Assembly: GCF_000719555.1 (NCBI RefSeq)
Contig: NZ_JOGX01000002.1
Span: 124,001 to 188,000 of the forward strand
Direction: 5' to 3'
From: Streptomyces sp. NRRL F-5727
GTDB lineage: Bacteria > Actinomycetota > Actinomycetes > Streptomycetales > Streptomycetaceae
DNA length: 64,000 nucleotides
Position numbers and translations under genes: made by a program. The notes under the pieces are model-generated. The model did no database searches, was not told the origin of the DNA, and saw only the letters and a list, made by a program, of their open reading frames with translations. Each line of letters starts with the position of its first letter. The first letter of the stretch is position 1. Positions 52,521 to 60,835 of the stretch are shown piece after piece.

Positions 52521-53627
52521 CTACCGCCAGGCCGCCGTGACCGCCCGGCGCGCGCCCTCCAGGTCCACCGTCCGGCCCGCCTCGCCCAGCACCGCGCCCA
52601 GCGCGGCCAGCGACGACTGCACCGCGTTCGGGGTCGCGTCGGCCCCGTAGTGGTTCACCCGGACCATCTCCTTCGCCAGCGCCCCGCCGCCCGCGATCAG
52701 CGGCAGCGACGGGTCCGCCGCCAGCGCCTTCGCCACCAGCTCGGAGGCGTCGAGGTCCGCCGGGACCCGCAGCGTCGTCGCCACCGGCGCCGCGTCCCGC
52801 GCCTCGTACACATACGGCTCCAGGCCGCCGCCGAGCGCCACCGCGCCCGCGCGGGTCGCCGCCGCGGCCGAGGCGTGCCGGGCCATCAGCCGGTCCAGGC
52901 CCTCCGCCTCGATCCGCTCCACGCACGCCTCCAGGGCCAGCATCTCCAGCTGCGCCGGGGCGTGCAGCAGCGCCTTGCGGCCGCCGTCGATCCAGCGCTC
53001 CTTCCAGTCCAGGAGGGAGAGGTACGAGCGGCGCGGCGCGGCCGGGTTGGCGGCGAACCGCTCCCACGCCCGCTCGCTCACCGACACCGCCGAGACACCC
53101 GCCGGGCCGCCCATCGCCTTCTGCGCGCCGATGATGCACATGTCGACGCCCCAGGCGTCCGGCAGCACCGGCTCGGCGCCGATCGAGGCGACCGCGTCCA
53201 GGTAGAAGAGCGCGCCGTGGGCGCGGACGACCTCGCCGATCTCGGCCACCGGGTTGGTGTTGCCGGTGGCGGCCTCCGCGTGCACCAGGGAGACGAAGTC
53301 GATCTCCGGGTGCTCGGCCAGCGCCCGCTCCACCTGCTCGGCGGTGACCGCCGTGTGGAAGGGCACCGCCAGGTCGACCACGGTGGCGCCGCAGTCCCGC
53401 AGCCAGTTCCCGAAGGTCTGTCCGTACGGACCGGTGACCACGTTCAGCGCCGTCGAACCGGCCCGCGCCCCGCTGCGGATGCACCCCTCCAGGGGCAGCA
53501 GCGCCTCGCCCTGGGTGATCACCACGTCCTGCTCGGTGGAGAGCAGCGCGGCGACCCGCCGCTCGACGGACGCGAAGTGCGCGGCGGTCATCGGGGCCAG
53601 GTCGAGCAGCGGATGTGTCACGGTCAC
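52521..53627 (-). CDS. alanine-glyoxylate/serine aminotransferase-like enzyme
   Basis: A 368-aa class V PLP aminotransferase. The PLP lysine is in IIGAQKAMGGPAGVSA near residue 176, the upstream strand FVSLVHAEAATGNTNPVAEIG near 112 is typical of the AGXT/serine-pyruvate group, and FYLDAVASIGAEPV carries the cofactor Asp. The C terminus includes KEMVRVNHYGADATPNAV. It probably transfers amino groups from Ala or Ser to glyoxylate or pyruvate; exact substrates are unknown. GTG 53627 is used (TVTHPLLDLAPM). It is divergent from the amidohydrolase gene. Confidence 0.88.
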   Translation of the reverse strand: MTVTHPLLDLAPMTAAHFASVERRVAALLSTEQDVVITQGEALLPLEGCIRSGARAGSTALNVVTGPYGQTFGNWLRDCGATVVDLAVPFHTAVTAEQVERALAEHPEIDFVSLVHAEAATGNTNPVAEIGEVVRAHGALFYLDAVASIGAEPVLPDAWGVDMCIIGAQKAMGGPAGVSAVSVSERAWERFAANPAAPRRSYLSLLDWKERWIDGGRKALLHAPAQLEMLALEACVERIEAEGLDRLMARHASAAAATRAGAVALGGGLEPYVYEARDAAPVATTLRVPADLDASELVAKALAADPSLPLIAGGGALAKEMVRVNHYGADATPNAVQSSLAALGAVLGEAGRTVDLEGARRAVTAAWR

Positions 53628-53707
53628 GGTGGTGCCTTCTCGGGTCGGTGGTACGGCCGTGGCCAGCGTACGCCCACCGGTTCCGCCGCCCCTCGTACAG
53701 TGCAGGC

Positions 53708-54793
53708 ATGAGCGATCACGAGGTGTTGCACGTGAAGGGGCGGGTGCTCGTCGGCCCGGAGGACGTACGGGACGAACTCTGGTGCGTGGACGGGCGGATC
53801 ACCTTCGAGCGGCCGGCGGCGGAGGCGGTCGTCGTCCGGGGCTGGGCGCTGCCCGGTCTCGTCGACGCGCACTGCCACGTCGGACTCGACCGGCACGGCC
53901 CCGTCGACGAGGCCACCGCCGAGAAGCAGGCCCTCACCGACCGGGACGCCGGCACCCTGCTCATCCGGGACGCCGGCTCGCCCTCGGACACCCGGTGGAT
54001 CGACGAGCGCGAGGACCTGCCGAAGATCATCCGCGCCGGCCGGCACATCGCCCGCACCCGCCGCTACATCCGCAACTACGCCCACGAGATCGAACCCGCA
54101 GACCTGGTGGAGTACGTGGGCCGGGAGGCCCGGCGCGGCGACGGCTGGGTCAAGCTGGTCGGCGACTGGATCGACCGCGAGGTCGGCGACCTGGCCCCGT
54201 CCTGGCCGCGCCCCGAGGTCGAGGCGGCCATCGCGGAGGCGCACCGGCTCGGCGCCCGGGTCACCGCCCACTGCTTCGCCGAGGACTCGCTGCGCGACCT
54301 CGTCGAGGCGGGCATCGACTGCGTCGAGCACGCCACCGGTCTGACCGAGGAGACGATCCCGCTCTTCGCCGAGCGCGGGGTCGCGATCGTCCCCACCCTG
54401 GTCAACATCGCGACCTTCCCGCACCTCGCGGACGGCGGCGAGGCGAAGTTCCCCCGCTGGTCCGCCCACATGCGCCGGCTGTACGAGCGCCGGTACGACA
54501 CCGTCCGCGCCGCCTGGGACGCGGGCGTGCCGGTCTTCGTCGGCACCGACGCGGGCGGCTCCCTCGCCCACGGCCTGGTCGCCGAGGAGGTCGAGGAGCT
54601 GACGAAGGCCGGCATCCCGCCGCTCGACGCCCTCTCGGCCACCACCTGGGCGGCCAGGACCTGGCTCGGCCGCCCCGCCCTGGAGGAGGGCGCCCCCGCC
54701 GACCTCGTCGTCTACGACGAGGACCCGCGCGCGGACGTCCGCGCCCTCGCCGCGCCGCGCCGCGTCGTGGTCAACGGCCGCGTCATCGCCTGA
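53708..54793 (+). CDS. amidohydrolase-family protein
   Basis: A 361-aa metal-dependent hydrolase of the imidazolonepropionase/prolidase-like amidohydrolase group. The N-terminal HxH is DAHCHVGLDRHG near residue 55, the carboxylated-Lys position in GDGWVKLVGDW near 155, AHCFAEDSL near 190 and IDCVEHATGLT near 210 are the His ligands, and VGTDAGGSLAHGLV near 280 carries the catalytic Asp. The composite beta sandwich (GAPADLVVYDEDP) closes the protein. Substrate unknown (cyclic dipeptide or carbamoyl compound possible). The start is ATG 53708. Confidence 0.9.
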   Translation: MSDHEVLHVKGRVLVGPEDVRDELWCVDGRITFERPAAEAVVVRGWALPGLVDAHCHVGLDRHGPVDEATAEKQALTDRDAGTLLIRDAGSPSDTRWIDEREDLPKIIRAGRHIARTRRYIRNYAHEIEPADLVEYVGREARRGDGWVKLVGDWIDREVGDLAPSWPRPEVEAAIAEAHRLGARVTAHCFAEDSLRDLVEAGIDCVEHATGLTEETIPLFAERGVAIVPTLVNIATFPHLADGGEAKFPRWSAHMRRLYERRYDTVRAAWDAGVPVFVGTDAGGSLAHGLVAEEVEELTKAGIPPLDALSATTWAARTWLGRPALEEGAPADLVVYDEDPRADVRALAAPRRVVVNGRVIA

Positions 54794-54811
54794 GCCGCCC
54801 GGGGAGGCCCG

Positions 54812-55378
54812 TCAGGCCCGCCGGCGGAGGAAGGCCAGCCGGGCCCGCTTCTCCGGGATGAAGACCTCGGGCAGGTCCACCTCCGGGAGGACGACCTCCG
54901 GGCCGATCTCGAAGCCGGCCCGCGCCATGCGGGCGATCGCCTTCTCGTTCGCCGCGTCCGGCTCCACCACGATCCGCAGGTGGTCGCGGTGGCAGAAGGC
55001 GATCAGCGCGGTGAGCAGCCCGGCGGTGAAGCCGGGCGTGGGGGTGGCGGTCGGGGCGAGGAAGAGGTGGCAGCCGATGTCGCCCTCCTCGACCTCGTAG
55101 CACTCGCTCACCCGGTCCGCCGAGGGCTCGTACGTCTGGAAGACGGACACCGGCTCCCCGTCGACCTCCACGATGAAGCCGTGGTGGGTGGTGAGCGAGT
55201 CCAGGTGCGCGTAGACGTCCCTGACCTGCTCGACGGTGGTGCCGTTCATGCCCCAGAAGCGGGCCCGCTCCTCGTTGACCCAGGCGTGGATGAGGGCGGC
55301 GTCCGCGTCCGGGGCGATGGGCCGGACGCTGACGGTGCCGAGGCCCTCGACGGTCTGGACGTGTACGGGGGTGGTCAT
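54812..55378 (-). CDS. siderophore-type GNAT acyltransferase
   Basis: A 188-aa acetyltransferase of the Acetyltransf_8 family (IucB/RhbD type), which acylates hydroxylamines such as N6-hydroxylysine or N-hydroxycadaverine in hydroxamate siderophore synthesis. Typical blocks: LIHAWVNEERARFWGMNG (near 30), GEPVSVFQTYEPSAD (near 75), EGDIGCHLFLAPTATPTPGF and LRIVVEPDAANEKAIARMARAGF (near 135). Its ATG overlaps the stop of the acylase gene (ATGA). The operon is likely controlled from the iron box at 57501. No lysine monooxygenase or NIS synthetase is present in the window. Confidence 0.87.
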   Translation of the reverse strand: MTTPVHVQTVEGLGTVSVRPIAPDADAALIHAWVNEERARFWGMNGTTVEQVRDVYAHLDSLTTHHGFIVEVDGEPVSVFQTYEPSADRVSECYEVEEGDIGCHLFLAPTATPTPGFTAGLLTALIAFCHRDHLRIVVEPDAANEKAIARMARAGFEIGPEVVLPEVDLPEVFIPEKRARLAFLRRRA

Positions 55379-57465
55379 CCCTGCTCCTTGGTGAGGCGGT
55401 TCCAGTCGGTGGTGACGGGGGCGAGCTCGCCCCGCAGCCACAGGGGGAGTTGGTCTTCGTGGTGCGGGTCCCCGGCCACCCCGGAGGCGCCGAACGGCAC
55501 GATCCAGCCGCTGCGTTCGCGGTCGGCCAGGTCCCACACGTACCGCGCGGCCGAGGCACGGGCGCTGCGGTCGGTGTAGCCGGGGGCGCTGGAGGTGGAG
55601 AGCACGCAGTCGTGGTCGCCGGCGAGCCCCGGCCACCGGTCGTCGTCCGGGTGGGGCAGCGCCTGCCAGGGCGCGAGCCGGTGCGTGGCACCCCAGACGG
55701 CCGGCGGCTCGCCCGCGCCGGTCTCCTCCAGCGCCTCCCGCACGATCCGGTCCACGTCCGCGGCCGGTACGGGCCCGGCCACCAGCAGCGTCTCCAGGGC
55801 GAGTCCGACCCGCGGGCCGAGGTACAGCCAGGGGCGGAAGAGCTCCGGGTACGGCCCCGGTTCGCGCAGCCCCGCGAAGACCTCGTGCGCGGCCAGCCGC
55901 CGTACGACCGCGCCCCGCACGGCCGCGAAGAGCCCGGCGTCGGCGCTGTCGGCGTCCATCCGCCGGTCCCAGGCCAGCAGCCGCTCCCGCACCCGGCGGG
56001 CGGCGGGGGAGAGGCCGCCGGCGCCCTCTCCGCCGGTCGCCTCGACCGCGGCGAGCAGCCGGGCCGCCGCGCGGTTGTCGGTGTCGCGGTGGACGGCCGC
56101 GGTGGCCTCGGCGGTCCAGGCGTCGGAGGCGCCGAGGAGCTCGGCTATCCGGTCGGCCCGGTGCGGGGGCGCGAACTCGACGCCGAGCGGCGCGGCGATC
56201 CCCCGGGCGTTGGCCATCACCGCGTGGCCGTCCGTCACCTCGGCGCGCGGCAGCGGCGCGGGCTCGGGACCCCAGGCGTGCGCCGGCTCCCAGGCGGGCA
56301 CCGGCCGCAGGGAGTTGGACCGGTCGCGTACGGGGACGTGCCCGGCGACCCGGTGCAGCAGCCCGCCCTCCGTGTCGGCCGCGAGCACCACGTTCACCGG
56401 CTCCACCCAGCCGTCGAGGGCGCTGTCGACCTCGGCGACGGTCCGGGCGGCGAGCAGCCGCGGCAGGACCTCGAAGCCGAGCCGGCCGGTGACCCGGGGC
56501 ACGTACCGCAGGCTCAGCCCCTCCCACTCGGCGCCGGGCCCGTCCGGCGCGTCACCGGTGATCACCGGGCCGCGCCCGGTCTCGACCACCTCGACGAGGA
56601 CCGGCTCGCCGCCGGAGACCTCGACCGTCTCGGTGTGCGCGGCGGCCGGCCGCCAGCCGTCGGGACCGTACGCCTCCACGCCGCCGCCGGCGGTGCGCCG
56701 CAGCCGCTCCCGGTAGAGGTCCTGGTAGTCGGCCATCGCGTTGGTGATCGCCCAGGCGACCGGCCCGGTGTGCCCGAAGTGGGCGAGCCCGGGCACGCCC
56801 GGCACGGCGAGCCCGACGACGTCGTACGCGGGGCAGGCGAGCCGGATCTGCTGGTAGACGCCCGGCGCCTCGATGAACCGGTGCGGGTCGCCGGCCACCA
56901 GGGCCGCCCCGCTCGCGGTCCGCTCGCCCGCCACGAGCCAGCCGTTGGAGCCGGCCGTGGCCGGCCCGTCGGCGGCGAACAGCTCGGTCCACTCCTCGCC
57001 CAGGCCGGTCGCCACCTGCTCGCGCCACAGCTTGGTCGGGAAGCCGGCGAAGAGGATGTGGGTGGAGAGCCAGACGGCGAGCGGCGTCCACGCCTCCCAG
57101 CGTCCGGGCTCCAGCCCGGTGGCGGCGAACTCGGGGGCGCGGCGGGCCCCTTCGGCCAGACCGTCGTTGACGCCGTCCGCGTAGGCCCGCACCCACTCCG
57201 CGGTCTCGGGGTCGGTCTCGGCCAGCCGGGCCAGGCAGCGCCGCGCGGTGTCGGCGAGCCGGGCGCGCCGCACGAAGACGTCCCAGCCGGTCTCGGCCGC
57301 GCCGAGGAAGGCGGCCGTGGTGCCCTGGGCGCGGTGCCGCTCGACCTCCAGCTGCCAGGCGCGGTCGTACGCGGTGACCCGGCCCTGCGCGAAGGCGAGT
57401 TCCGCGGGGTCCGCCGCGCGCAGATGGGGGACGCCGTACGCGTCCCGGTAGACCTCGATGCTCAC
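55375..57465 (-). CDS. penicillin acylase-family amidohydrolase
   Basis: A 696-aa Ntn-hydrolase precursor of the penicillin G acylase/PvdQ/AHL-acylase family. The predicted alpha/beta cleavage point is G172-S173 (ATAGSNGWLVAG), Ser173 being the N-terminal nucleophile. The N terminus EVYRDAYGVPHLRA and HFGHTGPVAWAITNAMADYQDLY (near 255) are family hallmarks, and YTDRSARASAARYVWDL is near the end. It starts at GTG 57465 with no signal peptide, unlike periplasmic relatives, so it probably works in the cytosol. Its linkage with a hydroxamate GNAT and an iron box suggests a siderophore tailoring or hydrolysing role. Confidence 0.9.
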   Translation of the reverse strand: MSIEVYRDAYGVPHLRAADPAELAFAQGRVTAYDRAWQLEVERHRAQGTTAAFLGAAETGWDVFVRRARLADTARRCLARLAETDPETAEWVRAYADGVNDGLAEGARRAPEFAATGLEPGRWEAWTPLAVWLSTHILFAGFPTKLWREQVATGLGEEWTELFAADGPATAGSNGWLVAGERTASGAALVAGDPHRFIEAPGVYQQIRLACPAYDVVGLAVPGVPGLAHFGHTGPVAWAITNAMADYQDLYRERLRRTAGGGVEAYGPDGWRPAAAHTETVEVSGGEPVLVEVVETGRGPVITGDAPDGPGAEWEGLSLRYVPRVTGRLGFEVLPRLLAARTVAEVDSALDGWVEPVNVVLAADTEGGLLHRVAGHVPVRDRSNSLRPVPAWEPAHAWGPEPAPLPRAEVTDGHAVMANARGIAAPLGVEFAPPHRADRIAELLGASDAWTAEATAAVHRDTDNRAAARLLAAVEATGGEGAGGLSPAARRVRERLLAWDRRMDADSADAGLFAAVRGAVVRRLAAHEVFAGLREPGPYPELFRPWLYLGPRVGLALETLLVAGPVPAADVDRIVREALEETGAGEPPAVWGATHRLAPWQALPHPDDDRWPGLAGDHDCVLSTSSAPGYTDRSARASAARYVWDLADRERSGWIVPFGASGVAGDPHHEDQLPLWLRGELAPVTTDWNRLTKEQG

Positions 57466-57500
57466 CCGTACCGATCCCGTCCGTGTGCTTCCAGATGTCG

Positions 57501-57519
57501 TTAGGTTAGGCTGACCTAA
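57501..57519. promoter_or_regulatory. DmdR1/IdeR iron box
   Basis: TTAGGTTAGGCTGACCTAA matches the DtxR/IdeR consensus at 18 of 19 positions. It lies in the divergent region between the acylase-GNAT operon (start 57465) and the siderophore-interacting protein (start 57569), so both directions are probably repressed by iron-bound DmdR1. Confidence 0.92.
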
Positions 57520-57568
57520 ATTGATCGCCGACCCAAGGTAACCCATGGGTCGGGGGGAGGAGCACGCG

Positions 57569-58288
57569 GTGGGGCACGGGTGGCAGGGCGCGGTCCTTAA
57601 GCTGATGGGCGCCAAGGACTTCACGTTCACCGTCACGGGGGCCGAGCAGGTCACCGAGGACTACCGGAGGGTCCACTTCACCGACGGCGGGCTGCTCGCC
57701 GCCGCCGGGGTGCACCCCACCATGTGGGTGCGCATCTGGTTCGAGAACGCCGGCAAGCCGCACCAGCGCGGCTACACCCTGGTCGACCCCGACCCGGAGG
57801 CCGGCACCTTCAGCCTGGAGTTCGCCCTCCACGACGGCCCCGCCAGCCACTGGGCGCGCGGCTGCGCCCCCGGCGACACCGTCGAGGCCACCCTCCAGGG
57901 CACCGGCTTCGAGACCCCCGAGCCCCGGCCCGAGCGGCTGCTCGTCGTCGGCGACCCGGCCTCGCTGCCGGCCGTGAACTCGCTGCTCGACGCGCACCCG
58001 GACATCCCCGCCACCATCTGGTTCGAGACCCAGCACGCCTCCGACGCGGAGCTGCCCTTCCGCGTCGACCCGGACCGCCACGAGCTGCGCCGGGTGCCCC
58101 GGCAGCGGGCCGGCGCCGACCTCGTCGAGCGGGTCAGGGCCGAACTGCCCGCGCTCGCCGGGCCGGAGGCGTACGTCTGGATCGCCTGCGACACCGCGAC
58201 CACCCGCGCGCTCGCCGGGTACGCCCGCAAGGAGCTGGCGCTGCCCAAGGACCGGGTGCACGCGCTCGGCTACTGGCGGGCGAGCTGA
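57569..58288 (+). CDS. siderophore-interacting protein (ferric-siderophore reductase)
   Basis: An SIP/ViuB-family flavin reductase (239 aa) that uses NAD(P)H to reduce ferric siderophores in the cytosol and release iron. An N-terminal FAD domain (about 10-110) contains WVRIWFENAGKPHQRGYTLVDPDP, close to the RxYT flavin motif; the NAD domain contains RLLVVGDPASLPAV near 130, and the C terminus ends KDRVHALGYWRAS. I use GTG 57569, with GGAGGAG spaced 6-7 nt; an ATG at 57545 precedes that ribosome site. The iron box lies 50 nt upstream. Confidence 0.94.
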   Translation: MGHGWQGAVLKLMGAKDFTFTVTGAEQVTEDYRRVHFTDGGLLAAAGVHPTMWVRIWFENAGKPHQRGYTLVDPDPEAGTFSLEFALHDGPASHWARGCAPGDTVEATLQGTGFETPEPRPERLLVVGDPASLPAVNSLLDAHPDIPATIWFETQHASDAELPFRVDPDRHELRRVPRQRAGADLVERVRAELPALAGPEAYVWIACDTATTRALAGYARKELALPKDRVHALGYWRAS

Positions 58289-58609
58289 ACCGTTCCGCCG
58301 ACCGGCGCGATGTTGACGATCCGTGACCCCGCCGGGGCGCGGATCGTTTCACTTCCCCGCGCCGGGCCCTTCCGTCCCCCGGACGGAGTCCCCCGTACGA
58401 AACACGCGGGACGGCCGGGAACGGTTGTGTCCTAAAGAATCGAAAATGAACACGGAAACCCCCCTTTGGAGTGAACTCACGTCAGGCGACTGTCGGTTCA
58501 CTCTCCGTGCGTAAAGATTCCGGTGTCTCAAGTCGCCGCCGCCGCGTCGACCCACCGTCCCCGTGGCGAGCGGCCGGCGACGCCATTCTTCTGTGGGGGT
58601 TCCACCATC
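58289..58609 (+). promoter_or_regulatory. 321-bp leader region of the LAETGG protein gene
   Basis: Mostly non-coding. It contains A/T-rich patches (TCCTAAAGAATCGAAAATG, about 58429-58447; TAAAGATT, 58512-58519) that could be -10 regions. An 8-bp inverted repeat, GAGTGAAC (58469-58476) and GTTCACTC (58496-58503), is also present. A 22-codon ORF at 58446-58514 is possible but unsupported. No riboswitch recognised. Confidence 0.4.
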
Positions 58610-59635
58610 TTGAACAGCAACACCTTCCGCGCGCCCGTCCGCCGCAGCGCCGCCGCCGCGACCGTCGTCGCCCTCGCCGTCGGCCCCGTGCTCCTCGCGG
58701 CCCCGGCCCAGGCCACGGACGGCGAGCGCCGCGAGGGCAAGGCCGGCGCCGTCGTGCTCCGCACCGGACTCGACGTCGGCCTCCTCGGCGAGGCCGTGAA
58801 GATCCCGGTCCGCGCCTCCCTCAACGAGGTCCAGGCGCCGGAGAGCGAGAACAAGACCGCGCTCAGCGTGAAGGTGCAGGGCGCGGAGGGCGGCGAGCCC
58901 ATCGACATCCTCACCGCCGACGTCGCCACCTCGACCGCCACCGTCGACGAGCGCAGGGCCGAGGGGTACGTCAACCTCGCCAAGGCCCGCGTCCACGTCC
59001 CCGGCCTGCCCTCGCTGGCCATCGTCGAGGTCGAGAAGGTCACCTCCAAGGCGGTCTGCGAGGCCGGGAAGAAGCCGGTCGCCGAGTCCAACGTCCTCGG
59101 CCACGTCCAGGCCCTCGGCAAGAAGGTCACCCTCACCGCGGGCGGCCGCACCGAGCTCGTCGTGCCCGCCGTCGGCCGGATCACGCTGGACCTCTCCCGC
59201 ACCAGCACCACCACCCGCACCGCGGCCGCCACCGCGCTGGAGCTCGACGTCGAGGTCAACCCGCTCAACCTTGGCGTCGCCAAGGTCAAGGGCACCGTCA
59301 CCCTCGCCGAGGCCACCTGCGAGACCCCCGACGGCCCCGCCCCGACCGAGCGGCCCACCGAGAAGCCGACCCAGGAGCCCACCGAGCAGCCGAGCGAGCG
59401 GCCCACCGAGAAGCCCGCCGAGCAGCCGAGCGAGCAGCCCACGCCGCAGCCCACCGAGTCGAAGGACGACGGCGGCATCACCACGAACAACGGCGGCTCC
59501 ACCCCGACCCAGAACCTCGCCGAGACCGGCGGCAGCTCCGCCACCCCGTACATCGCCGGCGGCGCCCTCGCGCTCGTCCTCGCCGGCGGCGCCGCCCTCG
59601 CCCTGACCCGCTCGCGCGCCCGCGCCCGCGGCTGA
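58610..59635 (+). CDS. SCO1860-type LAETGG-anchored cell wall protein
   Basis: A secreted, sortase-anchored surface protein (341 aa). The signal peptide is within residues 1-35 (RSAAAATVVALAVGPVLLAAPAQA). The exported domain (36-235) is of unknown fold, with Cys in SKAVCEAGKK and AEATCETP. A Pro/Glu/Thr-rich wall-spanning stretch (about 240-280, PTEKPTQEPTEQPSERPTEK) precedes the sorting signal LAETGG near residue 302, a hydrophobic helix and a basic tail (RSRARARG). LAETG signals are used by class E sortases in Streptomyces. The start TTG 58610 is the best fit but uncertain (GGGGG 11 nt upstream). Confidence 0.85.
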   Translation: MNSNTFRAPVRRSAAAATVVALAVGPVLLAAPAQATDGERREGKAGAVVLRTGLDVGLLGEAVKIPVRASLNEVQAPESENKTALSVKVQGAEGGEPIDILTADVATSTATVDERRAEGYVNLAKARVHVPGLPSLAIVEVEKVTSKAVCEAGKKPVAESNVLGHVQALGKKVTLTAGGRTELVVPAVGRITLDLSRTSTTTRTAAATALELDVEVNPLNLGVAKVKGTVTLAEATCETPDGPAPTERPTEKPTQEPTEQPSERPTEKPAEQPSEQPTPQPTESKDDGGITTNNGGSTPTQNLAETGGSSATPYIAGGALALVLAGGAALALTRSRARARG

Positions 59636-59688
59636 CGGCCCGAGGAGGACGGCCCGAGGGGGACGCGTCGGGGGGACGCAGGGGGAAC

Positions 59689-59732
59689 CGGCCCGGGGCG
59701 GGCGGTGTGACGACACCGCCCGCCCCGGGCCG
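59689..59732. terminator. bidirectional terminator
   Basis: Perfect 20-bp arms (CGGCCCGGGGCGGGCGGTGT and its complement) with a GACG loop, between the convergent wall protein and cobC genes. Confidence 0.93.
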
Positions 59733-59761
59733 TCCCCTCTCCGCGGGGGTATGCCGACGGC

Positions 59762-60835
59762 TCAGCCGCCCAGCAGCAGTGCCTGGTCCAGCGCCTGGAG
59801 GAAACGATTCGTCGTCGCCCGGTCCCGGACCGCGAGCCGCAGCCAGTGCCGGTCCAGACCCGGGAAGGTGTCCCCGCGCCGGGCCGCGAACCCCAGCAGC
59901 CGCAGCCGCTCCCGTACCGCGTCCGCGCCCTCGATCCGGATCAGCACGAACGGCCCCTCGGCCGCCGCCACCGTCCGCACCTCGTCGAACTCCGCCAGCC
60001 CCGCCAGCAGATGAGCCCGCTCCGTCCCGATCCGGTGCGCCGCGTGCTCCGCCTCCGCCAGCGCCGCCCGCGACATGCACGCCTCCGCCGCCACCAGCGC
60101 CGGCGTCGACACCGGCCACAGCGGCTGCGCCCGCTCCAGGAGCCCGATCGTGTCCGGCTCCGCGAGCACGTACCCGATCCGCAGCCCGGCGAGGCCCCAG
60201 GTCTTCGTCAGACTCCGCAGCACCACCAGACCCGGCACGTCCGTCCGCCCGGCCAGCGCCTCCCGCTCGCCCGGCACCGCGTCCATGAACGCCTCGTCCA
60301 CCACCAGGTACCGCCCCGGCCGCGCCAGCGCCGTGATCGTCTCCGCCGGATGCAGCACCGACGTCGGATTGGTGGGATTGCCGATCACCACCAGGTCCGC
60401 GTCCTCCGGCACCGCCGCCGGATCCAGCCGGAAACCGTCCTCCTCGCGCAGCAGCACCCGGCCCACCTCGTGCCCGGCGTCCCGCAGCGCCGCCTCCGGC
60501 TCGGTGAACTGCGGGTGCACCACCACCGGCCGGCGCACCGGCAGCGCCCGCGCGAGCAGCACGAACGCCTCGGCCGCGCCCGAGGTCAGCAGCACCCGCC
60601 CGGTGGGCAGATCGTGCCGCTCGGCCACCGCCGCGCGCGCCGAGCGCCCGTCCGGATAGGCGGCCAGGGTGACCAGCGAATGAGCGATCCGCTCCCGCAG
60701 CCAGTCCGGCGGGGTCGCCGTGCGGACGTTGACCGCGAGGTCGATGAGTTTCTCGTCCCGGACCTCGGCGTCACCGTGATGACGCAGGTCGTGGAGGTGG
60801 CTCCCCGCGTGGGGGCTGTCCGTGTGGGTGTCCAT
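59762..60835 (-). CDS. cobC: CobC-like PLP-dependent aminotransferase/threonine-phosphate decarboxylase
   Basis: A 357-aa fold-type I PLP protein of the Rv2231c/CobC group, related to histidinol-phosphate aminotransferase. In cobalamin synthesis such enzymes make aminopropanol phosphate. Blocks: LAVNVRTATPPDWLRERI (near 33), LTSGAAEAFVLLARAL, VIGNPTNPTSVLHP (near 160) and the PLP lysine in LRSLTKTWGLAGLRIGYVLA near 212. From ATG 60835 it has a normal family length and a His-rich N terminus (MDTHTDSPHAGSHLHDLRHH). The same frame continues upstream without a stop into a CobE/CbiG-C domain (see next entry), so it may be the second half of a fusion. Confidence 0.85.
   Translation of the reverse strand: MDTHTDSPHAGSHLHDLRHHGDAEVRDEKLIDLAVNVRTATPPDWLRERIAHSLVTLAAYPDGRSARAAVAERHDLPTGRVLLTSGAAEAFVLLARALPVRRPVVVHPQFTEPEAALRDAGHEVGRVLLREEDGFRLDPAAVPEDADLVVIGNPTNPTSVLHPAETITALARPGRYLVVDEAFMDAVPGEREALAGRTDVPGLVVLRSLTKTWGLAGLRIGYVLAEPDTIGLLERAQPLWPVSTPALVAAEACMSRAALAEAEHAAHRIGTERAHLLAGLAEFDEVRTVAAAEGPFVLIRIEGADAVRERLRLLGFAARRGDTFPGLDRHWLRLAVRDRATTNRFLQALDQALLLGG

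Noticed and set aside
58446..58514. A 22-codon leader peptide before the LAETGG protein
   Set aside because: No ribosome site and no sign of attenuation; left as part of the leader region.
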